From positions 62,001 to 126,000 of the forward strand of contig JAHDID010000011.1 of assembly GCA_020630975.1 (NCBI GenBank): 64,000 nt of DNA, written 5' to 3'. This DNA comes from Verrucomicrobiota bacterium (GTDB lineage Bacteria; Verrucomicrobiota; Verrucomicrobiia; Verrucomicrobiales; DEV007). A program made the position numbers and the translations under genes. The notes under the pieces were generated by a model. That model saw nothing but the letters and a program-made list of their open reading frames with translations, did no database searches and was not told the DNA's origin. Positions 8,762-17,466 of this stretch are shown one piece after another (the stretch's first letter is position 1; every line of letters begins with the position of its first letter).

Positions 8762-11158
8762 CTAGTTCGAGATCGGCTTCACAGTCGCACTCGGCTCCTC
8801 GACAGGAGGCAAGCTTAGCTTCCTAGCAGAAGATGCAGGAGCAGGCTGAGCAGAGCGCAAAGGCTTCACATTCACCGACGGTGCAACAGGCTCAATTGGC
8901 ATCAAACCGGAGTCCGAAGAAGAAGGCAGATCTCTGAGAGGGATATCCTGTAGAGGAATCGTCTCAATCGCATTGATAGACTCATTGATCACATCATCAG
9001 CCGAGCGACGCTCACGAGGCTCTGGCTCAGTCAGCGAGCGAAATGAATCAATACTAGTGTTGTAAGGCTTGGCCACACCGTAAGTAGGACCAGCATAACG
9101 TGGATTATAACCGGGAGTCGAACCCTTACCGCTCTTAGCACCTGCAATCTGAGGCTTCATATACAGCTTCAACTTCTCCACATCGTCGCACTGGTGGGTT
9201 GGGTCGGTGTCACGAACACGCTCGATCTCAATATTCTCCTTCCGAAGAATGGTGCCTTTAGCGCGCTCAAGACCTGCAAAGGAAGCATTGTAGGCTACCA
9301 CAGCATCGAGAAACGCCTCCTCCGCACTCTGATTACGATCCATCGAGTCGAGGATCAGCTGCAGCTGAGAAGCAGTTGTTCTACCACCCTCCTCTTCAGT
9401 GTCGACCTCTAGACGATCACGAAGCTGGCGAAGCTCCTCGCGAGAAGCATTGAGAGTCTCATACTTACCGATCATGTCGCGATAAGCTGTGATCAACTCA
9501 CGGTAAGAAACAACCGACTCAAGAAGTACTGTGTCGATAGTAGTCTTCAACTGGTTAGCCTGCTGACGAAGCTCGATCTCACGACGAAGCAGCTTAGCGC
9601 GAGCCTCGTCATTATCGATTGCATGCTCAAACTGAAGTCCAACCTGATAACCAGGATCACCCCACTGATTGCGGAAAGCCTCTGTCGAATCATCGTTTGC
9701 GCGAATGTCACCTAACATTAATTCAGCAACTAAGTTGAGTGTGGGCCACTTCTCATTTTTCTGCATATCACGACGAACAACTGCTGCACGCAATTGGTCG
9801 AAGCCCTGCTGAATTTCAGGACGGTTATGAAGAGCATCTTTAGCAACCTTCTGCACATTTTCTAAGCAAGTGGCCAACACAGGAAGCGTCATTGGAATTG
9901 TCTCAGCATTCGACCCGATATCCTGATCTGGATCATTCACCATCGCACGGAGCCGCTCCTCACTGTTTCGAATCGCCACCTCCGAACGATTAAGGAAAGA
10001 CTTGCGAGTAGCCAAAGCTGCACGAGCACGCAAAACCTCACTCTCCAAAGCATCCAAATCAGCACGGTCCTCCAGCTGCTCTAAAATATTAGAAGTCTCA
10101 GAAACCAGCTGCTTGTGGAGCAGATAAGAAGACCGAGCGTAATAGAGAGACCAATAAGCGCGATTCACCTCAAGAAGGTGAGCTTGGAGCTGCCTAACAA
10201 ACTCAGATGATGCCATACGAGCATCGAACTTTGCTATTTTTATCTTCGAATGGTTGTAATGATAACCAGCACCTTCCATTAGCGGTTGGGTAACTGATAA
10301 CACAAACTCAGATGCACCTTGATTGTTCGGACGAAGGAATGTCGAGTTATTATCGAGATGAGACCAGCGGTTTGAAACTGTCGCTTCTGCACCGCTAAGA
10401 AACTTGCGACGCATCCCAGTCTCAAAATACTCCTCATTCTCTCTGAATCGACCAATACCCTGTCCGGTCACCAAAGAGGAACCCGAGGGCTCATTACGAC
10501 GAATCACTCCTGTATCCATAAAGAACACAGGATCGAACTCACCATCCGCCTCTTGCATACCAGTCTCGCGAATCAACGGAATATCGCTAAAAACCTTGAT
10601 TTGATTCGAATACTCAAGCGTACGCATGTAGACATCCTCCATTGAGTGAGGAGCGCAGCGCTGGCTTTCCCAGATCTGAACGCGAACCAAGTCACGCCAC
10701 ACCGTTTCAAACGATGCTGGAACAGAACCCATATTGCTAAGAGACTTAGCCGACAGATCCGGAGGACTCATTCTGTCGATCCGACACTCGTATGATGCAT
10801 AAATATCATCAATGAGGTCCTCGATCTCATGCTGAGGACAATTCCTCAAAGTGTTGTAACCAGGGATGTGAGGATATCTCTCCACTGGATCATTCTCGCG
10901 ATTGGCTGATGCTCCCGTATCTTTGTAAGGGTCGATACGCGCATCAATAGTGTCACTCTCACGGTCAGTGTAGACATCGTGAACCTGCCAGTCGTATTTA
11001 CGAGGTGCAGGATGACGTGTCTGATCAAGCTCTGGATTTGCGAAAATTCTCTTAAGCAGGCCTCGACGCTTATTCTCCGTGGGCTCCTGAGCCACGGAAA
11101 TACCCGCTACAGAAGCAGCAAGTATGAGGGTGTACAGAGAAAGGCAGATTGGTCTCAT
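8762..11158 (-). CDS. TolC-like outer-membrane efflux protein with extended termini
   Basis: 798 residues, much longer than E. coli TolC. A signal peptide (MRPICLSLYTLILAASVAGISVAQ) is followed by about 150 residues of charged extension. The OEP core has two long helical repeats with VTQPLMEGAGYHYNHSKI, the EVNRAYWSLYYARSS helix, and a second repeat with LRREIELRQQANQLKTTI. The last 150 residues are proline/serine rich (LRDLPSSSDSGLMP...) and look disordered. It would form the outer-membrane duct of an efflux or type I secretion system. No membrane-fusion protein or inner-membrane pump is adjacent, so it probably serves transporters encoded elsewhere. It appears to be a single-gene unit closed by a good terminator. 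Confidence 0.85.
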   Translation of the reverse strand: MRPICLSLYTLILAASVAGISVAQEPTENKRRGLLKRIFANPELDQTRHPAPRKYDWQVHDVYTDRESDTIDARIDPYKDTGASANRENDPVERYPHIPGYNTLRNCPQHEIEDLIDDIYASYECRIDRMSPPDLSAKSLSNMGSVPASFETVWRDLVRVQIWESQRCAPHSMEDVYMRTLEYSNQIKVFSDIPLIRETGMQEADGEFDPVFFMDTGVIRRNEPSGSSLVTGQGIGRFRENEEYFETGMRRKFLSGAEATVSNRWSHLDNNSTFLRPNNQGASEFVLSVTQPLMEGAGYHYNHSKIKIAKFDARMASSEFVRQLQAHLLEVNRAYWSLYYARSSYLLHKQLVSETSNILEQLEDRADLDALESEVLRARAALATRKSFLNRSEVAIRNSEERLRAMVNDPDQDIGSNAETIPMTLPVLATCLENVQKVAKDALHNRPEIQQGFDQLRAAVVRRDMQKNEKWPTLNLVAELMLGDIRANDDSTEAFRNQWGDPGYQVGLQFEHAIDNDEARAKLLRREIELRQQANQLKTTIDTVLLESVVSYRELITAYRDMIGKYETLNASREELRQLRDRLEVDTEEEGGRTTASQLQLILDSMDRNQSAEEAFLDAVVAYNASFAGLERAKGTILRKENIEIERVRDTDPTHQCDDVEKLKLYMKPQIAGAKSGKGSTPGYNPRYAGPTYGVAKPYNTSIDSFRSLTEPEPRERRSADDVINESINAIETIPLQDIPLRDLPSSSDSGLMPIEPVAPSVNVKPLRSAQPAPASSARKLSLPPVEEPSATVKPISN

Positions 11159-11308
11159 TGAAAGTAAAGTCGTTTCGCGTAAGGGTTGGTCACAATAAGA
11201 CTAGACATCTGCACGGAGGTTGCAAGCATATATTAGAATATTTTTTCACTTTTGCGAACGATTCGCAATTCGTTTATTTTTAATGATTTACAACTTATTT
11301 TGTGGAAT

Positions 11309-11746
11309 ATGGGACAGTCAAAAACTGAATGTTTTCAAAGAGAAATTGTGGTGCCAACGTCAGGAAAAGGGACCTACGAGATCACGTCAGACGTCGAGAG
11401 CTTCGTCCGTGAAAGCGGTGTCCGATTTGGTCAAATCACGGTCTTCCTCAGACATACTAGCGCCAGTCTAGTGATCATGGAGAATGCGGATCCGAGCGCT
11501 CGAACCGATTTGCATGAGTATTTCGAGCGCCTAGTCCCCGAAGACCTGCCGTATCTGGTGCACACCTACGAAGGTCCTGACGACAGCACGAGTCATATCC
11601 GTATGGCGCTCACCCGCAGCAGCGAGGTAGTCCCTATCACCGATGGTAGGACTGCTCTCGGCACTTGGCAGGGAATTTTTGTATTCGAGCACCGGTCAGC
11701 GCCCCATCAGAGACGGGTGGTGCTGAGTGCCATAGGTGTCGGATAG
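11309..11746 (+). CDS. YjbQ / UPF0047 family protein
   Basis: The start at 11309 (MGQSKTE) is chosen over 11252 because the upstream extension is AT-rich and unlike the family. The protein then has 145 residues, close to the usual 130-140. The signature HTSASLVIMENADPSARTDL carries the conserved His49 and the following acidic residues. SHIRMALTRSSEVVPITDGRTALGTWQGIFVFE matches the C-terminal half. Family members form compact trimers, and some have weak thiamin-phosphate synthase activity. The physiological role is unsettled. It is a single gene, convergent with the GH/GT fusion, and the gap after its stop is only 13 bp. Confidence 0.9.
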   Translation: MGQSKTECFQREIVVPTSGKGTYEITSDVESFVRESGVRFGQITVFLRHTSASLVIMENADPSARTDLHEYFERLVPEDLPYLVHTYEGPDDSTSHIRMALTRSSEVVPITDGRTALGTWQGIFVFEHRSAPHQRRVVLSAIGVG

Positions 11747-11759
11747 CCTTTATTTCTAA

Positions 11760-14216
11760 TCAAAACCTTTTTAACCCCAGTTGGTTGGCGACATCTTTCA
11801 GCCGACCATAATGGCGTAATTTTCCAATCATCCAATCCCCAACTATCAGCAGGGACAGTCCTGCTGGTAGATACCAGCTAGCCCACCCTAGGCGACCTAG
11901 CACCAACATAACCGTGAGTGCGAGCAGAGCCTCGACCCACTGCATAGTGGACACGATGCGCACTCGGGTCAGGCATTTCCCCTGGCCGTGATACTCGGTG
12001 GCAGTGATGAGATAGTGACGGAAAAACAAGCCCCTCCCCAGATTCAGATCAAATCTCCCGCTGACATCTGCCAGATAGCTGACAGAAAGCCTTTCTAAAA
12101 ATGCAGTGCGATCGCCCCCCGACTCATTCCAGTACCGGCGGACGGTAGCAGTGCTCGGCGCGGCAGGTTTCAGAGACGCGATCGCTCGCCCCAGTAATAC
12201 CAAAAATCCTAAAGGCTGCTGATAGCTGCGCGATGTGATCATCCGCACCCAACTGCGCGAGACACCCTGCAGCAGCGCTAGCCAAGCCACCTGCAAACGA
12301 GCCCCTCGGCTATCGTAGTCTCGCTCCATAGTGACTCCCCTCGCATACAGCAGAGCTGTACAGACCGAGAGCGCCACGCCTATCCCGCCTAGCACCGCTA
12401 GCCAAAGACTCCACAGCCCCAAGACGAGCAGCACCCCGCACAGCAGCAGAAATGCAGAGTGAAGAAAAACCGTGCGTATGCCCAGAGTCGCATCGGGATA
12501 GACGGTCTGAAAAGGCTCGTAGCCATACTGCCCATGATCGATCACTTCACCGCTGCCAGTAGACAGACCTTTTACGCCCCCCTCGTAGACACTGCCTCGC
12601 CAGACAGCCCCTCCGATGCCGCTAAACCTATGGCGATGCCTAGCCTTCAGCAATCCCTCGGCTCTCCCATAGCCGCGCTGCTGGCGCAGGTAGGCACGCG
12701 CGCTAGCACGGCGCAGATGCCACACATAGGCCGCACCATGAAAACCGATCGCATACCCCTCCTCCTCGAGACGCCAGCAGAAATCCACATCATCTCCCGC
12801 CGCGCGGTAGATCACATCAAACCCACCGATAGCCTCTAGCTCAGTCTTTCTCACTACCAGCGTACAGCCTGGTATATGCTCGGCCTCTCGGTCAGACAGC
12901 AGGACATGGCATGGCCCACCAGGCGCTACGATGACACAGGCTTTTTCACGATCTGGTGCGGGAGGAGGGATATTCGGCCCGCCCACACAGACCGGCTCGG
13001 TAGGATGCTCCAGCGCGAGCGCGAGCCAACTCAGCCAGTCCTCTGGCAGACGACAGTCGTCATCCGTGTAGGCGATGATCTCGCCTGCGGCCCGCTCCGC
13101 CCCGACATTCCGCGCTCGGCTCAGACCGCCATGTTGGATCCCGATGTGGCGCACGTCTGCCGCATACGCCTCGGCTATGGCCCGCACCTCAGGGTCATCG
13201 CCATCATTTACCACGAGGATCTCATAGTCTGGATAGTCTAGCTGGATGGCTGACTGCAGAGCTCCCTCCAGTACAGCTGCCCCTTTGTAGGTGCAGATGA
13301 CGATGGAAAATTTTGGCGTCGCCTCGAGAGCTACCCCATCGATAGGTCGCTCCACATCCCGCCACCTTTCTGCTAGCTTGGCGAGTGCAGGCTTGGCTGC
13401 CCTATCCCGATTATTCAAGCCAAAGTCCCACCCCGTGACCACATCGCCACCGCGAGTCCAGTGATCGCTCCAGGAAAAAACCATCGTCCCAGCCAGACCT
13501 GCACGACACACTTCCGTGAGGTGCCAGACTAGCATCTCCGCCTGGGCATCCACGCCATGCTGCTGGGTATCTACCCCGTACTCGGCTATCATCACCGGCA
13601 GGTCGCCAGCGATATTCTGCAGTCGATCCAGATATTTAGCAAAAGCCTCTCGATCCTCGAGGTAGACATTGTAAGCGAGGAAATCCTGATTTCTCGGGAT
13701 CAGATACTCCGTAGAAGGATAGTTGGCGTAGGAGAAAAGGGCATCGGGTTGCTCAGCCCTAGCGATATCGATCAACCGCTCGAGAAAGCTCTGCACCTGC
13801 CGCGGCCCGAGGTATCGCACCAGAGTGGTATCGATCTCATTGCCGATGAAATAAGCTGCCACTGCGGCGTGATCGCGATAGCGCCGCACCACATCGCGTA
13901 CACGGATCTCAGTCTCGCGACGGATGTCAGTCGCATTGAGGAAATCGACGTGCTGGCTCCACGGAATCGTGATGAAAGCCATGAGCCCCAGCTCAGCACA
14001 CCAGTCGAGCCACTCCACCTGTGGCGGCTCGTAGAATCGCACCGCATTGGCACCTAGATCGTGCCGGATCCGCTCCAGCTCAGAGCGAATATCCTGACCA
14101 AGAAAAACGCCACCCGGGAATGGCCCAAAGGTGACGCCTTTTACCAACAGAGCTGTATCGCTATCAGCCCTGCAAAAGTGCTTACCCGCTACACGCAAGC
14201 AGCTGCTCATGGTCAA
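11760..14216 (-). CDS. Glycoside hydrolase (TIM barrel) / glycosyltransferase family 2 fusion, membrane-anchored
   Basis: 818 residues. Residues 20-290 form a clan GH-A-like barrel: AAYFIGNEID supplies a candidate acid/base Glu127 and VMIAEYGVD a nucleophile Glu212, as in beta-glycosidases and glucanosyltransferases. From about 305 a GT2 domain begins (FSIVICTYKG), with AYTDDDCRLP as the nucleotide-sugar DxD region and GGFDVIYRAAGDDVDFCWRLEEEG as the acceptor-side motif. Several hydrophobic helices follow (about 605-650 and 770-800). The protein could both extend and trim or transglycosylate one polysaccharide at the membrane. There is no N-terminal signal, so the topology of the barrel is unclear. 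No other glycan synthesis genes are adjacent. Confidence 0.8.
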   Translation of the reverse strand: MTMSSCLRVAGKHFCRADSDTALLVKGVTFGPFPGGVFLGQDIRSELERIRHDLGANAVRFYEPPQVEWLDWCAELGLMAFITIPWSQHVDFLNATDIRRETEIRVRDVVRRYRDHAAVAAYFIGNEIDTTLVRYLGPRQVQSFLERLIDIARAEQPDALFSYANYPSTEYLIPRNQDFLAYNVYLEDREAFAKYLDRLQNIAGDLPVMIAEYGVDTQQHGVDAQAEMLVWHLTEVCRAGLAGTMVFSWSDHWTRGGDVVTGWDFGLNNRDRAAKPALAKLAERWRDVERPIDGVALEATPKFSIVICTYKGAAVLEGALQSAIQLDYPDYEILVVNDGDDPEVRAIAEAYAADVRHIGIQHGGLSRARNVGAERAAGEIIAYTDDDCRLPEDWLSWLALALEHPTEPVCVGGPNIPPPAPDREKACVIVAPGGPCHVLLSDREAEHIPGCTLVVRKTELEAIGGFDVIYRAAGDDVDFCWRLEEEGYAIGFHGAAYVWHLRRASARAYLRQQRGYGRAEGLLKARHRHRFSGIGGAVWRGSVYEGGVKGLSTGSGEVIDHGQYGYEPFQTVYPDATLGIRTVFLHSAFLLLCGVLLVLGLWSLWLAVLGGIGVALSVCTALLYARGVTMERDYDSRGARLQVAWLALLQGVSRSWVRMITSRSYQQPLGFLVLLGRAIASLKPAAPSTATVRRYWNESGGDRTAFLERLSVSYLADVSGRFDLNLGRGLFFRHYLITATEYHGQGKCLTRVRIVSTMQWVEALLALTVMLVLGRLGWASWYLPAGLSLLIVGDWMIGKLRHYGRLKDVANQLGLKRF

Positions 14217-14243
14217 TCAGTCTGACGACTCGCCGTCGCCGCT

Positions 14244-14834
14244 CTAGAACTCTACTTTCACAGCCTGACGCTCAGACTCATCGCTGACCTCAAACATCGT
14301 AGCAGGGACGAAGTTGAACATACCGGCGAGTATATTCGCAGGAAAGCTCTCGATCTTATTGTTGTAGTGCATCACTGCATCATTGTAAGCCTGGCGCGCA
14401 AAAGCCACCTTCGACTCCGTGGAGCTCAGCTCCTCCTGCAGCTGCAGCATATTCTGATTGCTGCGCAGCTCCGGATAGCTCTCAGACACCGCGAACAGCC
14501 TACCGAGCATACCACCCAGACCAGACTCAGCCTGCGATAGAGCAGTCATCTTGCCCGCATCGCCGACATCTCCTGCAGCGCTCTGCCTAGCAGAGTGAGC
14601 CGCATTACGAGCAGAGATCACAGCCTCCAGGGTCTCGCGCTCATGGGTCATAAAGCCCTTCACTGTCTCCACCAGATTCGGGATCAGGTCGTGACGACGT
14701 TTCAGCTGTACATCGATCTGCGCAAAGGCATTTTTATACCGGTTACGCAGCTTCACTAAGCCGTTGTAAAGCCCGATCACAAAGATCACTGGGACAATCA
14801 AAACGGCCAGGATAATAATTATTGTAATTGCCAT
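14244..14834 (-). CDS. LemA family protein
   Basis: 196 residues, the standard size. One N-terminal membrane helix (IIIILAVLIVPVIFVIGLY) is followed by NGLVKLRNRYKNAFAQIDVQ, the family hallmark, then RRHDLIPNLVETVKGF and the long helical bundle ending in PANILAGMFNF. LemA proteins are anchored in the inner membrane. Their function is unclear, although some are linked to envelope stress or to HtpX/TPM-domain partners. None of those partners is next to it here. It is on the same strand as, and just upstream of, the GH/GT2 fusion (27-bp gap), so the two could be cotranscribed. Confidence 0.93.
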   Translation of the reverse strand: MAITIIIILAVLIVPVIFVIGLYNGLVKLRNRYKNAFAQIDVQLKRRHDLIPNLVETVKGFMTHERETLEAVISARNAAHSARQSAAGDVGDAGKMTALSQAESGLGGMLGRLFAVSESYPELRSNQNMLQLQEELSSTESKVAFARQAYNDAVMHYNNKIESFPANILAGMFNFVPATMFEVSDESERQAVKVEF

Positions 14835-14934
14835 AATAAATAATAAATCTTAATTGTCTTATCTTCGACTACAAAATATCGCATTTTTGGAATCCAATTT
14901 CAGACAAAGTTTTGAAAAGTTTAAAATTTAAGAT

Positions 14935-15744
14935 ATGTTAAGTAAAATCTTTTTAGAACTTTTCTCGTCGATGCCTGCTCCTTCCACTGTTCTCACTTTT
15001 CTAAAAACCATGCCTGTATCTAGCCAGGCGGCCTTGGCATTCCTCCTACTCCTCTCCATTGCTGCCTGGTCGATCATCTTTGCCAAATGCTTTCTATTAC
15101 AACGAGTTCGGCATAGCAACCAAAAGTTCAAAAGCCGCCTCCGTGGAGCCTCTAGTTGTTTAGATGTATTTCTCTCAGGCGACAGCTTTCCTAGATCGCC
15201 TTTCTACTGCGTGTATGAGACCGGAGCACGTACCATCACGAAACAAATGCTCGGGACAGATGATCGCAGCCGCATCTCCGAGCGAGACATCGAGGAAGAG
15301 AGTCTAGACGTCCACCAATATGCTCGCGTCGGTACCAGCATGCGCAAGAGTCTACGTGAGTGCACCGATCAAATGCGCCATGGTTTTGCGCCCCTGCGAT
15401 TGATCGCCGCAGTATCGGCTGTAGTCGGTCTCGCAGTAGGCAGTTGGCTAGTCATACAGTCGATCAGCGCTCATGAGGGCAAGTTTCACACCCTCCTCTC
15501 CTGTGCTCTGATCGTAGTCGTGTGGTCTTTACTGGTCTCATTCACTTCCGGGTTATCTCAGGGTTACCTCTTCCGGCTATGCCAGGCTCAGGCGCGCAAA
15601 GCCAGTGCATTCAGCGAGGAGGTCTACCGTAGCTTTGAGAGCCTCTGCCCACCTCCGATCCCCCAGCCCCAGGCATCTACCTCTGAACCAGCCGCTGCCA
15701 GCAGCGATGTCCAATACCGCTCCCTGACTCAGCAGCCCAGCTAA
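14935..15744 (+). CDS. Divergent MotA/TolQ/ExbB-like membrane protein
   Basis: 269 residues with the ExbB/TolQ topology: one membrane helix near residues 31-50 (AALAFLLLLSIAAWSIIFAK), a cytoplasmic loop with ESLDVHQYARVGTSMRKSL, then two helices (about 160-180 and 190-210). The conserved pore glycine motif GLLGTVxG is replaced by SAVVGLAVGSWLVIQ, so proton conduction is uncertain. The C-terminal tail is proline/serine rich. It is followed 32 bp later by a small one-helix proline-rich protein resembling the start of TonB. Together they look like a cut-down energy-transducing pair without a visible ExbD. Start chosen from the track; no Shine-Dalgarno sequence is seen. Confidence 0.65.
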   Translation: MLSKIFLELFSSMPAPSTVLTFLKTMPVSSQAALAFLLLLSIAAWSIIFAKCFLLQRVRHSNQKFKSRLRGASSCLDVFLSGDSFPRSPFYCVYETGARTITKQMLGTDDRSRISERDIEEESLDVHQYARVGTSMRKSLRECTDQMRHGFAPLRLIAAVSAVVGLAVGSWLVIQSISAHEGKFHTLLSCALIVVVWSLLVSFTSGLSQGYLFRLCQAQARKASAFSEEVYRSFESLCPPPIPQPQASTSEPAAASSDVQYRSLTQQPS

Positions 15745-15776
15745 GCCACAGCAGCTCTCCCACCCACATACAGCTG

Positions 15777-16217
15777 ATGAACTCAAAATCGCACATCCCC
15801 CTCGCTATTCTCACCGCACTATTCCTACACATCGCCGTCATCTCAGCGATCGTCGCTGGAGGACAGATCCTGGCCAAAACAGGCTCTTCCGAGGACAAGC
15901 TTTCACCAGCTCCCATCACTCCGGCCCCACTACTGGATATCCCACACATCGACAGTAGACCACAGCAAGTCTTCTCCACCCCAGCGATGGCGCCTCCTCT
16001 GAGAGATTTTCGGGCACCTGAAAACAGCTTTGGCTACAAAGAGAAACCATCCGAGGAAAAACCGCCAGCTGCGAAAAAACGCGCCTTCAGCCCTACAGTG
16101 CCACAGTCGAAACCCAAGGCCGACCCGACGGCAGTCCCTAGGCCTATGATCAAGCCTATCCCAAAAAGCTCTCCAAAGGCTATCCCAGCAGTCTATCGAC
16201 CGATCAACAGCGTGTAG
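15777..16217 (+). CDS. TonB-like N-terminal stub: one membrane helix plus proline-rich linker
   Basis: 146 residues. The N-terminus LAILTALFLHIAVISAIVAGG is a signal-anchor helix with a histidine placed like His20 of TonB, although the matching Ser is Ala. The rest is proline/lysine rich (PITPAPLLDIP, PRPMIKPIPKSSPKAIP) and low complexity, as in the periplasm-spanning linker of TonB. The C-terminal TonB receptor-binding domain is missing, and no frameshifted remnant is apparent before the next gene. It directly follows the ExbB-like gene, so a complex between the two is likely (inference). How it would contact an outer-membrane partner is unknown. Confidence 0.55.
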   Translation: MNSKSHIPLAILTALFLHIAVISAIVAGGQILAKTGSSEDKLSPAPITPAPLLDIPHIDSRPQQVFSTPAMAPPLRDFRAPENSFGYKEKPSEEKPPAAKKRAFSPTVPQSKPKADPTAVPRPMIKPIPKSSPKAIPAVYRPINSV

Positions 16218-16326
16218 TTACATTGTAAAATCAAGATCGGCTTGCCTACAGGCGAGTTTCCGTGCATCATGAGGCTGAGTGGCTCGTCTATTAGGCGAGG
16301 CATATCACTACCATCACCACTCTCTC

Positions 16327-17088
16327 ATGATGAGAAAGATTTATCATCTATCCCTTCTAGGCTTGCTCTGCAGCGTATTTCTCTCTACCGCCGACGCCCA
16401 GCTACGCCGACCGAGCTTTGTCACGATCAAACACGAGGACCGAAATGAGTCGAACCTGATCAAAGAGAAAGGCGCCGTTTATCTGGAGGGTCTCGTCACC
16501 CAGGAGGTGAAGGTAAAGGTGACACAAGCAGCACCGACCTATGCCAATGTCTCCGGTCAGCGCTGGCTGGGCAACATCTTCGCCAATCAATCGGCAACCC
16601 TACTGGCAGTGAGCGATCGCGCCTACCGCATCCGCGGACGAGCAAAACAGGGCCAGATCGCCGGCTGGGTGGGCAAAGCATTCGTGGAGGGCCTACCCGA
16701 TGGCTTTGAAGACAAATTGGTCAAATACCACCAGCGCTACGAGATGGTGAAACAACTCATCGACAATCAACAAGTCGCCCTCGGCATGACCACCGATGAA
16801 GTGATCGCCTCCATCGGCCCGCCTGATACCAAGAGCTCACGCCTCGATACCACTGGGAGAGTCGACATCTTTGAATTTATCTCCTACGAGAGACAACCTC
16901 AGCCCGTCGTCAATTTCGATGCCTTTGGCCGCCCCTACACCAGCACGCGCTATGTGGAGGTAGAGTCCGGACGCGTCACCATCGAGTTCACCGACAATCT
17001 GGTCTCCGCCATCTCGGAGACAGCCGGCCTAGGCTTTAATAAAGGCGCCCCAGCCACCCCTTTACCCATCTTCGTCCCCCTCTTTTAG
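16327..17088 (+). CDS. Secreted protein with SmpA/OmlA-like C-terminal region, function unknown
   Basis: The start is set at 16327 (MMRKIYHL) because it opens a clean signal peptide ending near STADAQ. The 16 residues upstream in the track are His-rich and unlikely. The first half (KGAVYLEGLVTQEVKVKVTQ...RAKQGQIAGWVGKAFVEG) resembles a bacterial SH3-like fold. The second half has MTTDEVIASIGPPDTKSSRLDTTGRVDIFEFISY, the pattern of SmpA/OmlA or BLIP-like domains used in outer-membrane assembly. The end is hydrophobic. It probably acts in the periplasm. It follows the ExbB-like/TonB-like pair by 110 bp on the same strand and is convergent with the phosphatase gene. No specific substrate can be named. 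Confidence 0.6.
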   Translation: MMRKIYHLSLLGLLCSVFLSTADAQLRRPSFVTIKHEDRNESNLIKEKGAVYLEGLVTQEVKVKVTQAAPTYANVSGQRWLGNIFANQSATLLAVSDRAYRIRGRAKQGQIAGWVGKAFVEGLPDGFEDKLVKYHQRYEMVKQLIDNQQVALGMTTDEVIASIGPPDTKSSRLDTTGRVDIFEFISYERQPQPVVNFDAFGRPYTSTRYVEVESGRVTIEFTDNLVSAISETAGLGFNKGAPATPLPIFVPLF

Positions 17089-17133
17089 AGCGCAGACCGA
17101 GCAGGATATGGCGGCAAGCCCCAAGCCTTACAA

Positions 17134-17457
17134 CTATGGCATATAGTGCCGACACCTCTCTCGGAGCAAATCGATCAAATCCTCGTCCATAAACTGGTAG
17201 TCATCCGGGATATTGAGCACGGCGACACGCTTGCCTCCGAGATGCTCACGGAAGTGTCGATTCAGCTTTTCGCGATGAACTTTCTCCATCACTAGGATCG
17301 TATCGGCCCACTCGAGTTGCTCCACAGATAGCGGCACCTCAGCATCGCTACTGAGACCAGCCGAGTCCACCTCCACACCCGGAGCGCCCGAAAAGATCTC
17401 TTCCGCTGTAGGGCTACGCCACCGATTCCTAGAGCAAAGAAAGAGCAATCTTCTCAT
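17134..17457 (-). CDS. Minimal low-molecular-weight protein-tyrosine-phosphatase-like protein
   Basis: 107 residues, shorter than the usual 140-160. LFLCSRNRWRSPTAE contains the CX5R phosphate loop (Cys8 to Arg14) followed by Ser/Thr as in the family. VEVDSAGLS matches the next strand, and WADTILVMEKVHREKLNRHF the conserved helix. The acidic segment PDDYQFMD near residue 85 is in the position of the general-acid Asp loop. The short length fits a known compact subfamily. It starts 9 bp after the stop of the lipase-like lipoprotein gene, so the two are probably cotranscribed. The target is unknown. Exopolysaccharide tyrosine kinases are the usual partner, but none is seen here. Confidence 0.75.
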   Translation of the reverse strand: MRRLLFLCSRNRWRSPTAEEIFSGAPGVEVDSAGLSSDAEVPLSVEQLEWADTILVMEKVHREKLNRHFREHLGGKRVAVLNIPDDYQFMDEDLIDLLRERCRHYMP

Positions 17458-17466
17458 CGGGAGTAC

